Shown here: positions 32,806-41,576 of the stretch, in pieces
Layout of the letters: each line of letters starts with the position of its first letter
How positions within the stretch are numbered: the stretch's first letter is position 1
Assembly: GCF_000935045.1 (NCBI RefSeq)
Contig: NZ_JYKS01000050.1
Location: 1-64,000, forward strand
DNA: 64,000 bases
Direction: 5' to 3'
DNA from: Pseudomonas sp. 10-1B
GTDB lineage: Bacteria; Pseudomonadota; Gammaproteobacteria; Pseudomonadales; Pseudomonadaceae
Notes under the pieces: model-generated
Databases searched by the model: none
What the model saw: the letters and a program-made list of their open reading frames with translations, nothing else
What the model was told of the DNA's origin: nothing
Program-made: the position numbers and the translations under genes

Positions 32806-33912
32806 ATGACTATCGACCCCCACTCCCTCTACCAGCAAGCCCTGAGCACCCAGGGTTTTGTCGCTGACCCGGCCCAGGCCCGCGCCGTCGAGGCCTTGCA
32901 GGGCTGTTTCCAGGCAGTCGAACAGGGCCGCGTCATCCCGGGCATCTACCTGTGGGGCCCGGTCGGCCGCGGCAAGACCTGGTTGATGGACCAGTTCCAC
33001 CGCTGCCTGCGCGTACCCAGCCGGCGTCAGCACTTCCATCACTTCATGGCCTGGGTGCACCAGCGCCTGTTCCAGCTCAACGGCACCGCCGACCCGCTGT
33101 TGGCGCTGGCCGGCGAGCTGGCCCGGCAGATCCGCGTGCTGTGCTTCGACGAGTTGTTCGTCAACGACATCGGTGACGCGATCATCCTCGGCCGCCTGTT
33201 CCAGGTGCTGTTCGACCATGGCGTGGTGATCGTCGCCACCTCCAACCAGCCACCCGAGCAGCTCTACCGCGACGGTTTCAACCGCGAGCGTTTTCTGCCC
33301 GCCATCGCCGCTATCCAGCGGCACATGCAGGTATTGCCGGTGGCTGGCGAGCAGGATCATCGCCTGCACCCAGGTGCCGAACGGCAGCGTTACTGGGTGG
33401 CGCAAGCGGGGCAGCCCAGCCCGTTGGGCGAGGTGTTCCGGCAGCTCAGTCCAGATGACGCTGGCAGCGATCAGCCTTTGGCCATCGGCTCAAGGCAGGT
33501 GCAGGTGGTACGGCGCAGCGAGCATGCCATCTGGTGCCGCTTTGCCGACCTTTGCGAACAACCGCTGGCGGCCATGGAGTTCATGGCCCTGTGCGACCGT
33601 TTTCGCGCCATTCTGGTGTCGGGCATTCCGGCGCTGGGTGGTGAGCAACGGGCTGGTCGTATCGCCCGCGGCACCGAGGATGGCGCGGCGCGGGTGGTGG
33701 CCGGCGATCGCCAACTGCCGGCGCTGTCACCCAAGGACGATGCGGTGCGCCGTTTCATTGCCCTGGTCGACGAATGCTACGACCGCCGGATAGCGTTGTA
33801 CCTGGAGGCGCAGGTGCCGCTCGATGCCCTCTACACTCAAGGGTATCTGGCGTTCCCGTACCAACGGACCTTGAGCCGGCTACGGGAGATGCAATTGCAA
33901 CGCTTCGCCTGA
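32806..33912 (+). CDS. zapE: Cell division ATPase ZapE (AFG1 family)
   Basis: A 368-residue P-loop ATPase with Walker A GPVGRGKTW, Walker B LCFDELFV and the sensor-like IVATSNQPP, all typical of ZapE/AFG1. ZapE acts at the division septum in E. coli, needed for division under low oxygen or heat, and affects FtsZ bundles. P. putida genomes often carry two AFG1-type genes, and this copy is divergent enough that the symbol could belong to the other. It is followed 14 bp later by a DinB gene in the same direction. Confidence 0.82.
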   Translation: MTIDPHSLYQQALSTQGFVADPAQARAVEALQGCFQAVEQGRVIPGIYLWGPVGRGKTWLMDQFHRCLRVPSRRQHFHHFMAWVHQRLFQLNGTADPLLALAGELARQIRVLCFDELFVNDIGDAIILGRLFQVLFDHGVVIVATSNQPPEQLYRDGFNRERFLPAIAAIQRHMQVLPVAGEQDHRLHPGAERQRYWVAQAGQPSPLGEVFRQLSPDDAGSDQPLAIGSRQVQVVRRSEHAIWCRFADLCEQPLAAMEFMALCDRFRAILVSGIPALGGEQRAGRIARGTEDGAARVVAGDRQLPALSPKDDAVRRFIALVDECYDRRIALYLEAQVPLDALYTQGYLAFPYQRTLSRLREMQLQRFA

Positions 33913-33926
33913 CAAGGAGCCGACCC

Positions 33927-34508
33927 ATGGAGCCGCTGTCGCATCATCTGCTGACCCAGGCCTACAACAATGGCTGGGCCAACCACCGTCTGTACAAGGC
34001 CTGCCTGCAACTGAGCCAGGACGAATTCGTCGCCCCGCGCTGCAGCTTTTTCCCGTCGATCAAAGCCACCCTCAACCACTTGCTGACGGTGGACTGGTTC
34101 TACCTGCATATGCTCGAGTGCGAGCAACGTGGCGAGCAGCCCGATGCCGATGGCGAGCGCTTCTTCGACCCGGAGCAGCCGTTTGCCACCTGCACCGACC
34201 TGCATGCCGAGCAAGCCCAGGCCGACCACCGGCTGATCGCTTATTGTCGGGGGCTGCGCGACGACGACCTGGGACGCTATGTGAGCATCGTGCGGCCCGA
34301 GCGAGTGCAGCGTGAGCAGCGGTTGCGCTTGCTGGCGCACCTGTTCGAGCACCAGATGCATCACCGTGGGCAGGTGCACGCGATGCTCAGTGACACGGCG
34401 GTACGGCCACCGCAGCTGGATGAATTTTTCTGTGAGGAAGAGGCTGGGTTGCGGGCGCGGGACTTTGCCGAGTTGGGCTGGACCGAGGCGCAGATCTGGA
34501 AAATGTAG
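33927..34508 (+). CDS. DinB-family protein
   Basis: A 193-residue protein of the DinB/YfiT four-helix superfamily. Metal-binding histidines are visible in NHLLTVDWFYLHML near residue 50 and HLFEHQMHHRGQVHAML near 140-156. Members are metal-dependent, often thiol transferases (bacillithiol, mycothiol, glutathione), but most Pseudomonas copies are uncharacterised. The ATG at 33927 has AAGGAG upstream; the longer frame overlaps zapE. Likely in one transcript with zapE. Confidence 0.8.
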   Translation: MEPLSHHLLTQAYNNGWANHRLYKACLQLSQDEFVAPRCSFFPSIKATLNHLLTVDWFYLHMLECEQRGEQPDADGERFFDPEQPFATCTDLHAEQAQADHRLIAYCRGLRDDDLGRYVSIVRPERVQREQRLRLLAHLFEHQMHHRGQVHAMLSDTAVRPPQLDEFFCEEEAGLRARDFAELGWTEAQIWKM

Positions 34509-34729
34509 AGAGGCCAGTGGGCTCAACTCAACTGCCTTGCTCAAAGAAAAGCTTGCGCGATCCCTGTGGGAGCGGGCTTGCCCGCGAACACCGGCGCAGC
34601 CGGTGCCATGCACCGCATTGGATTCTTCGCGGGCACGCCCGCTCCCACAGAGGCCGCGTCGCGCTTACGAATTGAGTTCTCTGCGCGATAGCGCAGCCCA
34701 CAGGGGCGCAAAGCGCCCCAATCCAGGGC
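34509..34729. repeat. REP compound unit, inverted copy of the 4.8-kb unit
   Basis: No gene. CCCTGTGGGAGCGGGC at about 34562 faces GCCCGCTCCCACAGAG at about 34638-34653, followed by a stretch ending near 34703 that includes GAATTGAGTTCTCTGCGCG. Read on the other strand, 34575-34703 closely matches 4774-4893. It lies between convergent genes. Confidence 0.75.
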
Positions 34730-35728
34730 TTACCGCCCGAGCCACTCGACCAGTGTGCGGTTGAACCGCATCGGCTCTTCGATCTGTGGCGCATGCCCCA
34801 TGCCTTCGAAGGTGATCAGCTCACCCTTGGGGATCAGCTTTGCCACCCGCGGCCCCAGCTCCGCATATTTGCCCAACTTGGCCTTCACGTCCGGTGGCGC
34901 GATATCACTGCCGATGGCAGTAGTGTCCTTGTCGCCGATCAGCAGCAGGGTCGGCATCTGCAGGTCCTTGAACTCGTGGTACACAGGCTGGGTGAAGATC
35001 ATGTCGTAGATCAGCGCAGAGTTCCACGCCACCGCTTCATGCCCCGGCCCTTTGTTCAGACCCACCAGCATCTGCACCCAGCGCTCGTACTCCGGCTTCC
35101 AGCGCCCGGCGTAGTAGGTTTTGCGTTCGTACTCGCGCACGCCCTCGGCATCCAGCTTCAGCTCGCGGGCATACCACTGGTCCACGGTGCGGTAGGGCAC
35201 CCCCAGGGCTTTCCAGTCTTCCAGGCCGATCGGGTTGACCATCGCCAGGCGCTCCACCTGCTGCGGGTACATCAACGCGTAGCGGGTGGCGAGCATGCCG
35301 CCGGTGGAGTGGCCGAGCACGATGGCCTGCTTGATGCCCAGTTGTTCGAGCAAGGTATGGGTGTTGTCCGCCAGTTGCTGGAAGCTGTACTGGTAATGCG
35401 CCGGCTTGCTGGAGCTGCAGAAGCCGACCTGGTCGGGGGCGATGACCCGGTAGCCGGCTTTGCTCAGGGCGTCGATGGTGGTTTCCCAGGTGGCGGCGCA
35501 GAAGTTCTTGCCGTGCATCAGCACTACGCTGTGGCCGTTGGCCTGGCCTTGGGCGGGCACGTCCATGTAGCCCATCTGCAGGGTTTGACCCTGGGACGAG
35601 AAATCGAAATGCTTGAGCGGGTGCGGGTAGCTGAAGCCTTCGAGCTGGGGGCCATAGGTGGGCGATTCGGCGGCGAAGGCCGGGCTGCCGGCAAGGCAGG
35701 CCAGGGCCAGGGCGGTTGCGCGCAGCAT
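34730..35728 (-). CDS. Secreted alpha/beta hydrolase
   Basis: A 332-residue alpha/beta hydrolase with a signal peptide (MLRATALALACLAGSPAFA). The nucleophile elbow is GHSTGG, the oxyanion strand VVLMHGKNFCAATWE precedes it, and the catalytic histidine is in EGMGHAPQIEEP; the acid is probably Asp in LLIGDKDTTA. The fold covers esterases, haloperoxidase-like and peroxyhydrolase-like enzymes, so the substrate cannot be named. It is probably periplasmic. It stands alone between a REP unit and the DUF411 gene. Confidence 0.83.
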   Translation of the reverse strand: MLRATALALACLAGSPAFAAESPTYGPQLEGFSYPHPLKHFDFSSQGQTLQMGYMDVPAQGQANGHSVVLMHGKNFCAATWETTIDALSKAGYRVIAPDQVGFCSSSKPAHYQYSFQQLADNTHTLLEQLGIKQAIVLGHSTGGMLATRYALMYPQQVERLAMVNPIGLEDWKALGVPYRTVDQWYARELKLDAEGVREYERKTYYAGRWKPEYERWVQMLVGLNKGPGHEAVAWNSALIYDMIFTQPVYHEFKDLQMPTLLLIGDKDTTAIGSDIAPPDVKAKLGKYAELGPRVAKLIPKGELITFEGMGHAPQIEEPMRFNRTLVEWLGR

Positions 35729-35835
35729 GGGGGGACTCCGTGTAGGGCCATGTGGGAATGGGCGACTGTAACAGCCAGTGGCACGCCTGGAACGTGAAAG
35801 GTGTTACCAGGCGTGAAGCCAGCCCAGGCTGAGCA

Positions 35836-36264
35836 TCAGTAGTTGGCGACCACGCTGTCCTGGCCATCCAGGGTCACGCCGATGACCTGGTAGGCATCTT
35901 TGTGGTCACCCATTTCCATGCCGGGCGAGCCCATGGGCATGCCCGGCACGGCCAGGCCCTTGAGGTCGCTGCGTTTGGCCAGCAGGCGTACCTGCTCGGC
36001 CGGCACGTGGCCTTCGACGAACTTGCCGTCGATCACCCCGGTGTGGCACGACGCCAGGCGCGGCGCCACGCCCAGGCGTTGCTTGACCGCGCTCATGTTC
36101 GGCTCGACGTGGTCGTTGACGGTGAAGCCGTTGTCGCGCAGGTGACTGATCCAGGCCTTGCAGCAGCCGCAGTTGGGGTCGCGGTAGACGTCGATGGTCT
36201 CGGCGGCCTGGGCCAGGCCAGTGATGGCCAGCAGGCCAAGGGGCAGCAAGTGTTTGCGCAGCAT
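35836..36264 (-). CDS. DUF411 periplasmic metal-binding protein (copper-associated)
   Basis: A 142-residue protein with a signal peptide (LLPLGLLAITGLAQA) and a DUF411 domain beginning IDVYRDPNCGCCKAW, with the CGCC pair as likely copper or silver ligands, plus a C-terminal Met-rich segment GMPMGSPGMEMG. DUF411 proteins commonly sit beside copA/copB copper-resistance genes. Immediately upstream on the same strand lies a fragment of copB (36279-36482), whose stop codon forms part of this gene's ribosome site region. The start at 36264 has AAGGAG ten bases upstream. Confidence 0.85.
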   Translation of the reverse strand: MLRKHLLPLGLLAITGLAQAAETIDVYRDPNCGCCKAWISHLRDNGFTVNDHVEPNMSAVKQRLGVAPRLASCHTGVIDGKFVEGHVPAEQVRLLAKRSDLKGLAVPGMPMGSPGMEMGDHKDAYQVIGVTLDGQDSVVANY

Positions 36265-36278
36265 GGTGAAGCACTCCT

Positions 36279-36482
36279 TCAGAAACGCAGGCGGATACCA
36301 GCGACCAGGCGGTCTGACCGAGATCTTCGCGCGCCTTGCTCGCGCTTGGCATCGTTGCGGCCGTAGAGGTTGCCTTCCAGGGTCGGTTCCAGTATCCAGC
36401 GATTGGTCAGCAGCATAGCGTAAGCTGCCTTCAGCTCCCCCAAAGATTGCGCAAGCCTCCAGATTTCGAGCAAGGCGGCCAC
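36279..36482 (-). pseudogene. copB: Remnant of copB (copper resistance protein B), C-terminal part only
   Basis: The reverse-strand frame gives AAYAMLLTNRWILEPTLEG, then NLYGRNDAKREQG, and ends RLVAGIRLRF-stop. This resembles the barrel strands of CopB (LLTNRLILxPxxEaNLYGxDD...GLRLRYE), but there is no N-terminal part, no signal peptide, and the protein stops short. No copA is nearby. The DUF411 gene directly downstream on the same strand is the third usual member of such a cluster. The region upstream to trhP (36483-36534) is too short to hold the missing genes, so a deletion is inferred. Confidence 0.6.
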
Positions 36483-36534
36483 GATGTTCGCCGCTGGCGC
36501 CTGTCAGGCAGCTGAGGCGCACATTACAGCGTTG

Positions 36535-37869
36535 TCAGCTTGCCACCTCGTCGGTGCTGAGGTCGCGCATCAGCAGGGCGTAGTCGAGCGCGACCTGTTC
36601 CGGGATGGGCAGGTACACCACATGGCCGTCGCCCGGCGCCACGTCGATGGCCTGCTGCTGGCGGTCGCACAGGCGGTGCAGGTCGAAATGGTAGTTGCCG
36701 CGCGGGGTCATCAGTTCCAGGTGGTCACCCACGGCGAAGCGGTTCTTCACCTTGACCTCGGCCAAGCCATCGACGCGCACACCGGTCAGCTCGCCGACGA
36801 ACTGCTGGCGTTCGGACACCGAGTTGCCGCGCTGATAGTTCTGGTACTCGTCATGTACGTGGCGGCGCAGGAAACCTTCGGTGTAGCCGCGTTGCGCCAG
36901 GGATTCGAGGTTGCCCATCAGGGTGCGGTCGAACGGCCGCCCGGCCGCGGCGTCGTCGATCGCCTGGCGGTACGATTGCACCGCGCGGGCGCAATAGAAA
37001 TGCGATTTGGTGCGGCCTTCGATCTTCAGCGAATGCACGCCCATGCCGGCCAGGCGCTCGACGTGCTGGATGGCGCGCAGGTCCTTGGCGTTCATGATGT
37101 AGGTGCCGTGCTCGTCCTCGAATGCCGGCATTTCGCTGCCGGGGCGGTTGCTCTCTTGCAGCAGGAACACCTGTTCGGTGGGGGCGCCCAGGCCCAGGGT
37201 CGGTTGCACCTCGCGCACGATGTCGCCAGTGGCGTTCTCGGTGGCTGGCGCGGCGTCGTACTTCCAGCGGCAGGCGTTGGTGCAGGTGCCCTGGTTGGCA
37301 TCGCGCTTGTTGAGGTAGCCCGACAGCAGGCAACGGCCGGAGTAGGCCATGCACAGCGCGCCATGGACGAACACTTCCAGCTCCATGCCCGGCACCTGCT
37401 GGCGGATTTCCTCGATCTCTTCGAGCGACAGCTCCCGCGACAGGATCACCCGGCTCAGGCCCAGCTGCTGCCAGAACTGTACGCTGGCCCAGTTGACCGT
37501 GTTGGCCTGCACCGACAGGTGTATCGGCATCTGCGGGAAGTGCTGGCGCACCAGCATGATCAGGCCGGGGTCGGACATGATCAGTGCATCCGGCGCCATC
37601 TCGATCACCGGCGCCAGGTCGTTGAGGAAGGTCTTGAGCTTGGCATTGTGCGGGGCGATGTTGACCACCACGTAGAAACGCTTGCCCAGGGCATGTGCCT
37701 GCTGGATGCCCAGCGCCAGGTTGGCATGGTCGAATTCGTTGTTGCGCACCCGCAAGCTGTAGCGCGGCTGGCCGGCGTAGACCGCGTCGGCACCATAGGC
37801 AAAGGCGTAGCGCATGGTCTTGAGGGTGCCGGCGGGGGCTAGCAATTCGGGCTTGGCGATAGGGTTCAT
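36535..37869 (-). CDS. trhP: tRNA hydroxylation protein TrhP (U32 peptidase family, YegQ-like)
   Basis: A 444-residue U32-family protein with the signature ELEVFVHGALCMAYSGRC and the cysteine cluster SGRCLLSG...NQGTCTNACRW, as in YegQ/TrhP. TrhP makes 5-hydroxyuridine at tRNA position 34 using prephenate rather than O2, and binds an Fe-S cluster. An Anr/FNR-type box at 37923-37936 lies upstream with a -10-like TAGCAT, placing the box near -41.5, so low oxygen may induce it. The ATG at 37869 is chosen over a longer frame because the extension crosses this promoter. Confidence 0.85.
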   Translation of the reverse strand: MNPIAKPELLAPAGTLKTMRYAFAYGADAVYAGQPRYSLRVRNNEFDHANLALGIQQAHALGKRFYVVVNIAPHNAKLKTFLNDLAPVIEMAPDALIMSDPGLIMLVRQHFPQMPIHLSVQANTVNWASVQFWQQLGLSRVILSRELSLEEIEEIRQQVPGMELEVFVHGALCMAYSGRCLLSGYLNKRDANQGTCTNACRWKYDAAPATENATGDIVREVQPTLGLGAPTEQVFLLQESNRPGSEMPAFEDEHGTYIMNAKDLRAIQHVERLAGMGVHSLKIEGRTKSHFYCARAVQSYRQAIDDAAAGRPFDRTLMGNLESLAQRGYTEGFLRRHVHDEYQNYQRGNSVSERQQFVGELTGVRVDGLAEVKVKNRFAVGDHLELMTPRGNYHFDLHRLCDRQQQAIDVAPGDGHVVYLPIPEQVALDYALLMRDLSTDEVAS

Positions 37870-37922
37870 GTGCGCACCGGGGCAAAAGGCGCGGATGCTA
37901 GCGCTGGCGGACAAGGCGCGTA

Positions 37923-37936
37923 TTGATTTGCGTCAA
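37923..37936 (-). promoter_or_regulatory. Anr/FNR-type box upstream of trhP
   Basis: TTGATTTGCGTCAA matches TTGAT-N4-ATCAA at nine of ten positions. Its centre is about 41.5 bp from the start predicted by TAGCAT (37900-37895 on this strand), the class II position. It is less well placed for the divergent permease gene (TAATAT at 37972-37977). Confidence 0.7.
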
Positions 37937-38001
37937 AGGCGTGGTGGCACTTTTGCCCAGGCGCTGCGTACTAATATCCAGAAGCCATGCGAGGACCCGC
38001 G

Positions 38002-39066
38002 ATGAACGAAACCGCGCTACAGAACAAAGCCTTGGCAGTACTCCTGGCGTTGGTGACCATCGCCTTTGTCTGGATCCTGCTGCCGTACTACGGCGCGATC
38101 TTCTGGGCGGTGATACTCGGCATCCTGTTTGCCCCGCTGCAGCGGCACCTGCTGATGCGATTTGGGCGCCGGCGCAACCTGGCTGCGGCCACGACCTTGC
38201 TGGTGTGCCTGCTGGTGGCGATTTTGCCGGTGATCATCACCAGCGTGCTGCTGGTGCAGGAAGGTGCCACGCTGTACCAACGCATCGAGAGCGGGCAACT
38301 GGACATCGCCGGCTATGTCGAGCGCGGCAAGGACATGCTCCCGGCGTTTGCCCAGCGTGGCCTGGACAGCATGGGCATGGGCAACCTCGACGGGCTGCGC
38401 GAGAAGATCACCAAGTGGGCCACCCAAGGCAGCCAGGTGCTGGCCAGCCAGGCGTACAGCTTTGGCCAGGGCACGTTCGAATTCCTGGTCAGCTTCGGCA
38501 TCATGCTGTACCTGCTGTTCTTCTTCCTGCGCGAAGGCGCGGAGGTGGCCCGTCGGGTGCGCTTGGCCGTGCCGCTGCCCGAGCACCAGAAGCGCCGCCT
38601 GCAACTGAAGTTCAACCGCGTGGTGCGGGCGACGGTGAAAGGCAACGTGCTGGTGGCCATTACCCAGGGGGCGCTGGGCGGTTTCATCTTCTGGGTGCTG
38701 GATATTCCCAGCGCGCTGGTGTGGGCGGTGCTGATGGCGTTTCTGTCGCTGCTGCCGGCGGTGGGCGCGGGGATCGTGTGGGCGCCGGTGGCAGCGTATT
38801 TCCTGCTGACCGGGGCGATACTGCCGGGGGTGGTCCTGACCGCGTTCGGGGTGTTGGTGATTGGTTTGGTGGACAACGTGCTGCGGCCGATCCTGGTGGG
38901 CAAGGACACGCGCATGCCGGACTACCTGATCCTGGTGTCGACGCTGGGCGGGCTGGCGGTGTTCGGGCTCAACGGCTTCGTGATCGGGCCGTTGATCGCG
39001 GCGTTGTTCGTGTCGAGCTGGGCGATCTTTGCCGCGACCAAGCCGCAGGTGCAGTTGCCGGAGTAG
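38002..39066 (+). CDS. AI-2E family transporter (PerM/TqsA-like permease)
   Basis: A 354-residue membrane protein with about eight hydrophobic helices, including the duplicated N-terminal pair (ALLALVTIAFVWILLPYYGAI is typical) and the C-terminal FLSLLPAVGAGIVWAPVAAY and IVGLVDNVLRPILVG segments of the family. Members export autoinducer-2 or act in Na+/H+ exchange or stress tolerance; the substrate here is unknown. GAGGA precedes the ATG at 38002, which is preferred to one five codons upstream. A TAATAT -10 lies at 37972-37977. Confidence 0.83.
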   Translation: MNETALQNKALAVLLALVTIAFVWILLPYYGAIFWAVILGILFAPLQRHLLMRFGRRRNLAAATTLLVCLLVAILPVIITSVLLVQEGATLYQRIESGQLDIAGYVERGKDMLPAFAQRGLDSMGMGNLDGLREKITKWATQGSQVLASQAYSFGQGTFEFLVSFGIMLYLLFFFLREGAEVARRVRLAVPLPEHQKRRLQLKFNRVVRATVKGNVLVAITQGALGGFIFWVLDIPSALVWAVLMAFLSLLPAVGAGIVWAPVAAYFLLTGAILPGVVLTAFGVLVIGLVDNVLRPILVGKDTRMPDYLILVSTLGGLAVFGLNGFVIGPLIAALFVSSWAIFAATKPQVQLPE

Positions 39067-39495
39067 CAGTGTCGGGCCAATGGGGTCGCGTTGCGACCCT
39101 TTCGCGACACAAGGCCGCTCCCACTGGTAATGCTGTTCACTTAAGAGTGATGTCACACTGATTGGGGCTGCTGCGCAGCCCATCGCAGGCAAGCCAGCTC
39201 CCACACCGATCGCATGGATCTCAAGCCCTGTGCAGTACCTGTGGGAGCTGGCTTGTCGTGGCGACGAACCGCTGCGATGGGTCGCAGAGCGGCCCCAATT
39301 GCTTAAGTGAACAGCATTACGCCCCCACTGGGCACTGGTGAGAGCAACAGTTTTGTATTGCCTGGGCTGGCCTCATCGCTGGCAAGCCAGCTCCCACAGG
39401 TATTGCACAGGGCTTGAGGCCTATGCGGTCGAGGTGGGAGCGGCCTTGTGTCGCGAAAGGGCTGCGAAGCAGCCCCATCTGGCTGACAGACCGGC
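39067..39495. repeat. REP-rich intergenic region holding a MITE-like element
   Basis: No gene. It contains REP units of both classes, including TGTCGCGAAAGGG at about 39100 and 39447, and an element at 39128-39319 with perfect 18-bp terminal inverted repeats. The short open frames in both strands follow the repeats and have no ribosome sites. Confidence 0.7.
39128..39319. mobile_element. 192-bp MITE-like element with perfect 18-bp terminal inverted repeats
   Basis: TAATGCTGTTCACTTAAG (39128-39145) and its exact complement CTTAAGTGAACAGCATTA (39302-39319) bound a 156-bp interior with no gene. The interior is itself made of facing REP units. CCACTGG occurs directly left (39121-39127) and five bases right (39325-39331), a possible but imperfect target duplication. 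The TIRs suggest mobilisation in trans by a transposase elsewhere in the genome. Confidence 0.55.
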
Positions 39496-40323
39496 TCAGA
39501 ACGCCTGTGGCATCTCGCCCTTGGCCAGGCGTCGGTTGATGTCGGCGATCACTTCGGGCAGTTCGTTGATGGTGTCGATCAGGTAGTGCGGGCGGGAGCC
39601 GGCGAACAGCGCGTGGATGCGCTGGCGTTCGCTTTCCAGCTTCTCGGCGCTCAGCGCGCGGTAGCCTTCCCAGGTCAGCCCTAGAGCGTTGCCCGAGCAC
39701 ACCAGGGCCACGGTCCACATGCCCGCGCGGCGGCCTTCGAGAATGCCCGGCACGGTGTCGTCGACCTTCACGCAGGCGGCCACATCGTCAATCCCCAGGG
39801 CGATCACGTTGGCCAAGGCCTGGGCCGGCCATGGGCGGCCGTTCGGGGTTTCGTCGGTGGCTACCACGTGGTCGGCCACGTAGCCGTTCTGCGCGGCCAG
39901 TTCCACCACCTTGTCCATCACCACTTTCGGGTAGCCCGAGCATGAACCGATCTTCAGGCCGCCCTGGCGCAGGCCGGTAAGGGTGTCCAGGGCGCCGGGA
40001 ATCAGCGCCGAGTGCACGGCGATCTTCTCGATCTGCAGCGGCATGAAGCGGTTGTAGATGGCGGTGACATCATCGTCGGTCGGGGTACGGCCGAACACCT
40101 TGCGGTAGCGCTCGGCAATTTCCGGCACGTCGCACAGGGTGCGGATGTGGTCCCACTTGCCCATGCCCATCGGGCCACGTGCTTCTTCGATGGACACTTG
40201 CACATCGAATTCGGCAAAGGCTTCGACAAAGATCTGGGTCGGGGCGAAGGAGCCGAAATCGACCACGGTGCCGGCCCAGTCAAGGATGGCGGCTTGCAGC
40301 TGGGTGGGGTTGCTGTAGTTCAT
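39496..40323 (-). CDS. phnX: Phosphonoacetaldehyde hydrolase PhnX
   Basis: A 275-residue haloacid-dehalogenase-fold enzyme. The nucleophile is Asp15 in AAILDWAGTVVDFG and the Schiff-base lysine lies in GPMGMGKWDHIR, the two marks of phosphonatase. It cleaves phosphonoacetaldehyde to acetaldehyde and phosphate. The ATG at 40323 is chosen over a longer frame that runs into phnW. It lies 34 bp after phnW on the same strand, the conserved pair for 2-aminoethylphosphonate use. Confidence 0.95.
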   Translation of the reverse strand: MNYSNPTQLQAAILDWAGTVVDFGSFAPTQIFVEAFAEFDVQVSIEEARGPMGMGKWDHIRTLCDVPEIAERYRKVFGRTPTDDDVTAIYNRFMPLQIEKIAVHSALIPGALDTLTGLRQGGLKIGSCSGYPKVVMDKVVELAAQNGYVADHVVATDETPNGRPWPAQALANVIALGIDDVAACVKVDDTVPGILEGRRAGMWTVALVCSGNALGLTWEGYRALSAEKLESERQRIHALFAGSRPHYLIDTINELPEVIADINRRLAKGEMPQAF

Positions 40324-40357
40324 GTGCGCTAACTCCTGAAATCGAATGGGCAGAGGG

Positions 40358-41464
40358 TCAGATGTCCAGTACTTCCATTTCCCGCAGCACTTCGGCCACG
40401 GCATTCACGGCGGCTTGCATGCCGTCGGCACCGACTACGCCGATACAGCCGACGCGGAAGGTTTCGACCTGGGTCAATTTGCCCGGGTAGAGGATGAAGC
40501 CCTTGGCCTTGACCCGCTCGTAGAAATCCTTGAACTGGTAGCGGGCGTCTTTCGGCGCATGAAAGGTGACGATGATCGGTGCCTGGATCTCGGCGGGCAG
40601 GAAGCTGCGCAGGCCGATGGCGGCCATGCCGTCGAGCAGGGTCTTGCAGTTGTCGGCGTAGCGTTGGTGGCGGGCCGGCAGGCCGCCTTCCTCGTTGTAT
40701 TGCTGCAGTGCTTCGTGCAGGGCGGCAACCACGTGGGTCGGCGGGGTGAAGCGCCATTGGCCGGTCTTGGCCATGTAGGCGTGCTGGTCGTGCAGGTCCA
40801 TGGCCAGCGAGTGGGCATTGCCTTCGGCGGCGGCCAGGGCGGTTTTCTCGGCGAAGACGAAGCCCATGCCCGGTACGCCTTCCAGGCATTTGCCGGAGGC
40901 CGCGATCAGTGCCTCGAACGGAATTTCGCGGGCGTCGATCGGCAATGCGCCGAACGAACTCATGGCGTCGATGATCAGGCGTTTGCCGTGGCCTTTGATC
41001 ACCTGGGCGATCTCTGGCAACGGGTTGAGGATACCGGTGCTGGTCTCGCAGTGGATCAGCGCCACGTGGGTTACGGCCGGGTCGGCAGCCAGCAGGCGGT
41101 CGACGTCGGCGGCGGTGGTCGGCTGGTCTTCGGCGGTTTCGAAGGTGCTGTAGGTGCGGCCCAGCACTTTGCAGATCTTCGCCAGGCGCTGGCCATAGGC
41201 ACCGTTGATCAGCACCAGAACCTTGCCGTCACGCGGCACCAGGGTGCCGATGGCCGCTTCCACGGCAAAGGTGCCGCTGCCTTGCAGGGGGACGCAGTGG
41301 TGGCTGGCGCTGCCGTCGATGATCGCCAGCAGTTGTTCGCAGACGCTGGCGGTCAGTTGGTTGAAGTCACGGTCCCAGGAGCCCCAGTCCACCAGCATGG
41401 CTTGGCGGGTGCGGATTGATGTGGTCAGGGGACCGGGGGTCAGCAGGATAGGGGCGTTGCTCAT
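40358..41464 (-). CDS. phnW: 2-aminoethylphosphonate:pyruvate aminotransferase PhnW
   Basis: A 368-residue class V aminotransferase beginning MSNAPILLTPGPLTTS, with the PLP lysine in SGKCLEGVPGMGFVF and DAMSSFGALPID typical of PhnW. It turns 2-aminoethylphosphonate and pyruvate into phosphonoacetaldehyde and alanine, feeding PhnX. GAGGA precedes the ATG at 41464. The divergent LysR gene at 41577 should be its regulator. No aminoethylphosphonate transporter gene is in the window. Confidence 0.95.
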   Translation of the reverse strand: MSNAPILLTPGPLTTSIRTRQAMLVDWGSWDRDFNQLTASVCEQLLAIIDGSASHHCVPLQGSGTFAVEAAIGTLVPRDGKVLVLINGAYGQRLAKICKVLGRTYSTFETAEDQPTTAADVDRLLAADPAVTHVALIHCETSTGILNPLPEIAQVIKGHGKRLIIDAMSSFGALPIDAREIPFEALIAASGKCLEGVPGMGFVFAEKTALAAAEGNAHSLAMDLHDQHAYMAKTGQWRFTPPTHVVAALHEALQQYNEEGGLPARHQRYADNCKTLLDGMAAIGLRSFLPAEIQAPIIVTFHAPKDARYQFKDFYERVKAKGFILYPGKLTQVETFRVGCIGVVGADGMQAAVNAVAEVLREMEVLDI

Positions 41465-41576
41465 TCCGTTTTTCCTCACAAGCGGTGGAGTGAAACTACG
41501 GGGCCTAGGTTGCAATTCGCGCTGCCATCAATCAAATTGTTTGTTGTTATCCGAGCTATAAGTCAGGCCGATATAT

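Noticed and set aside
35836..36522. 228-codon version of the DUF411 gene
   Set aside because: The extension overlaps the copB remnant in another frame and would bury the signal peptide; the start at 36264 has a ribosome site.
39121..39331. CCACTGG as a firm target-site duplication of the MITE-like element
   Set aside because: The right copy is offset by five bases and the motif is part of a common REP neighbourhood, so it is only suggestive.
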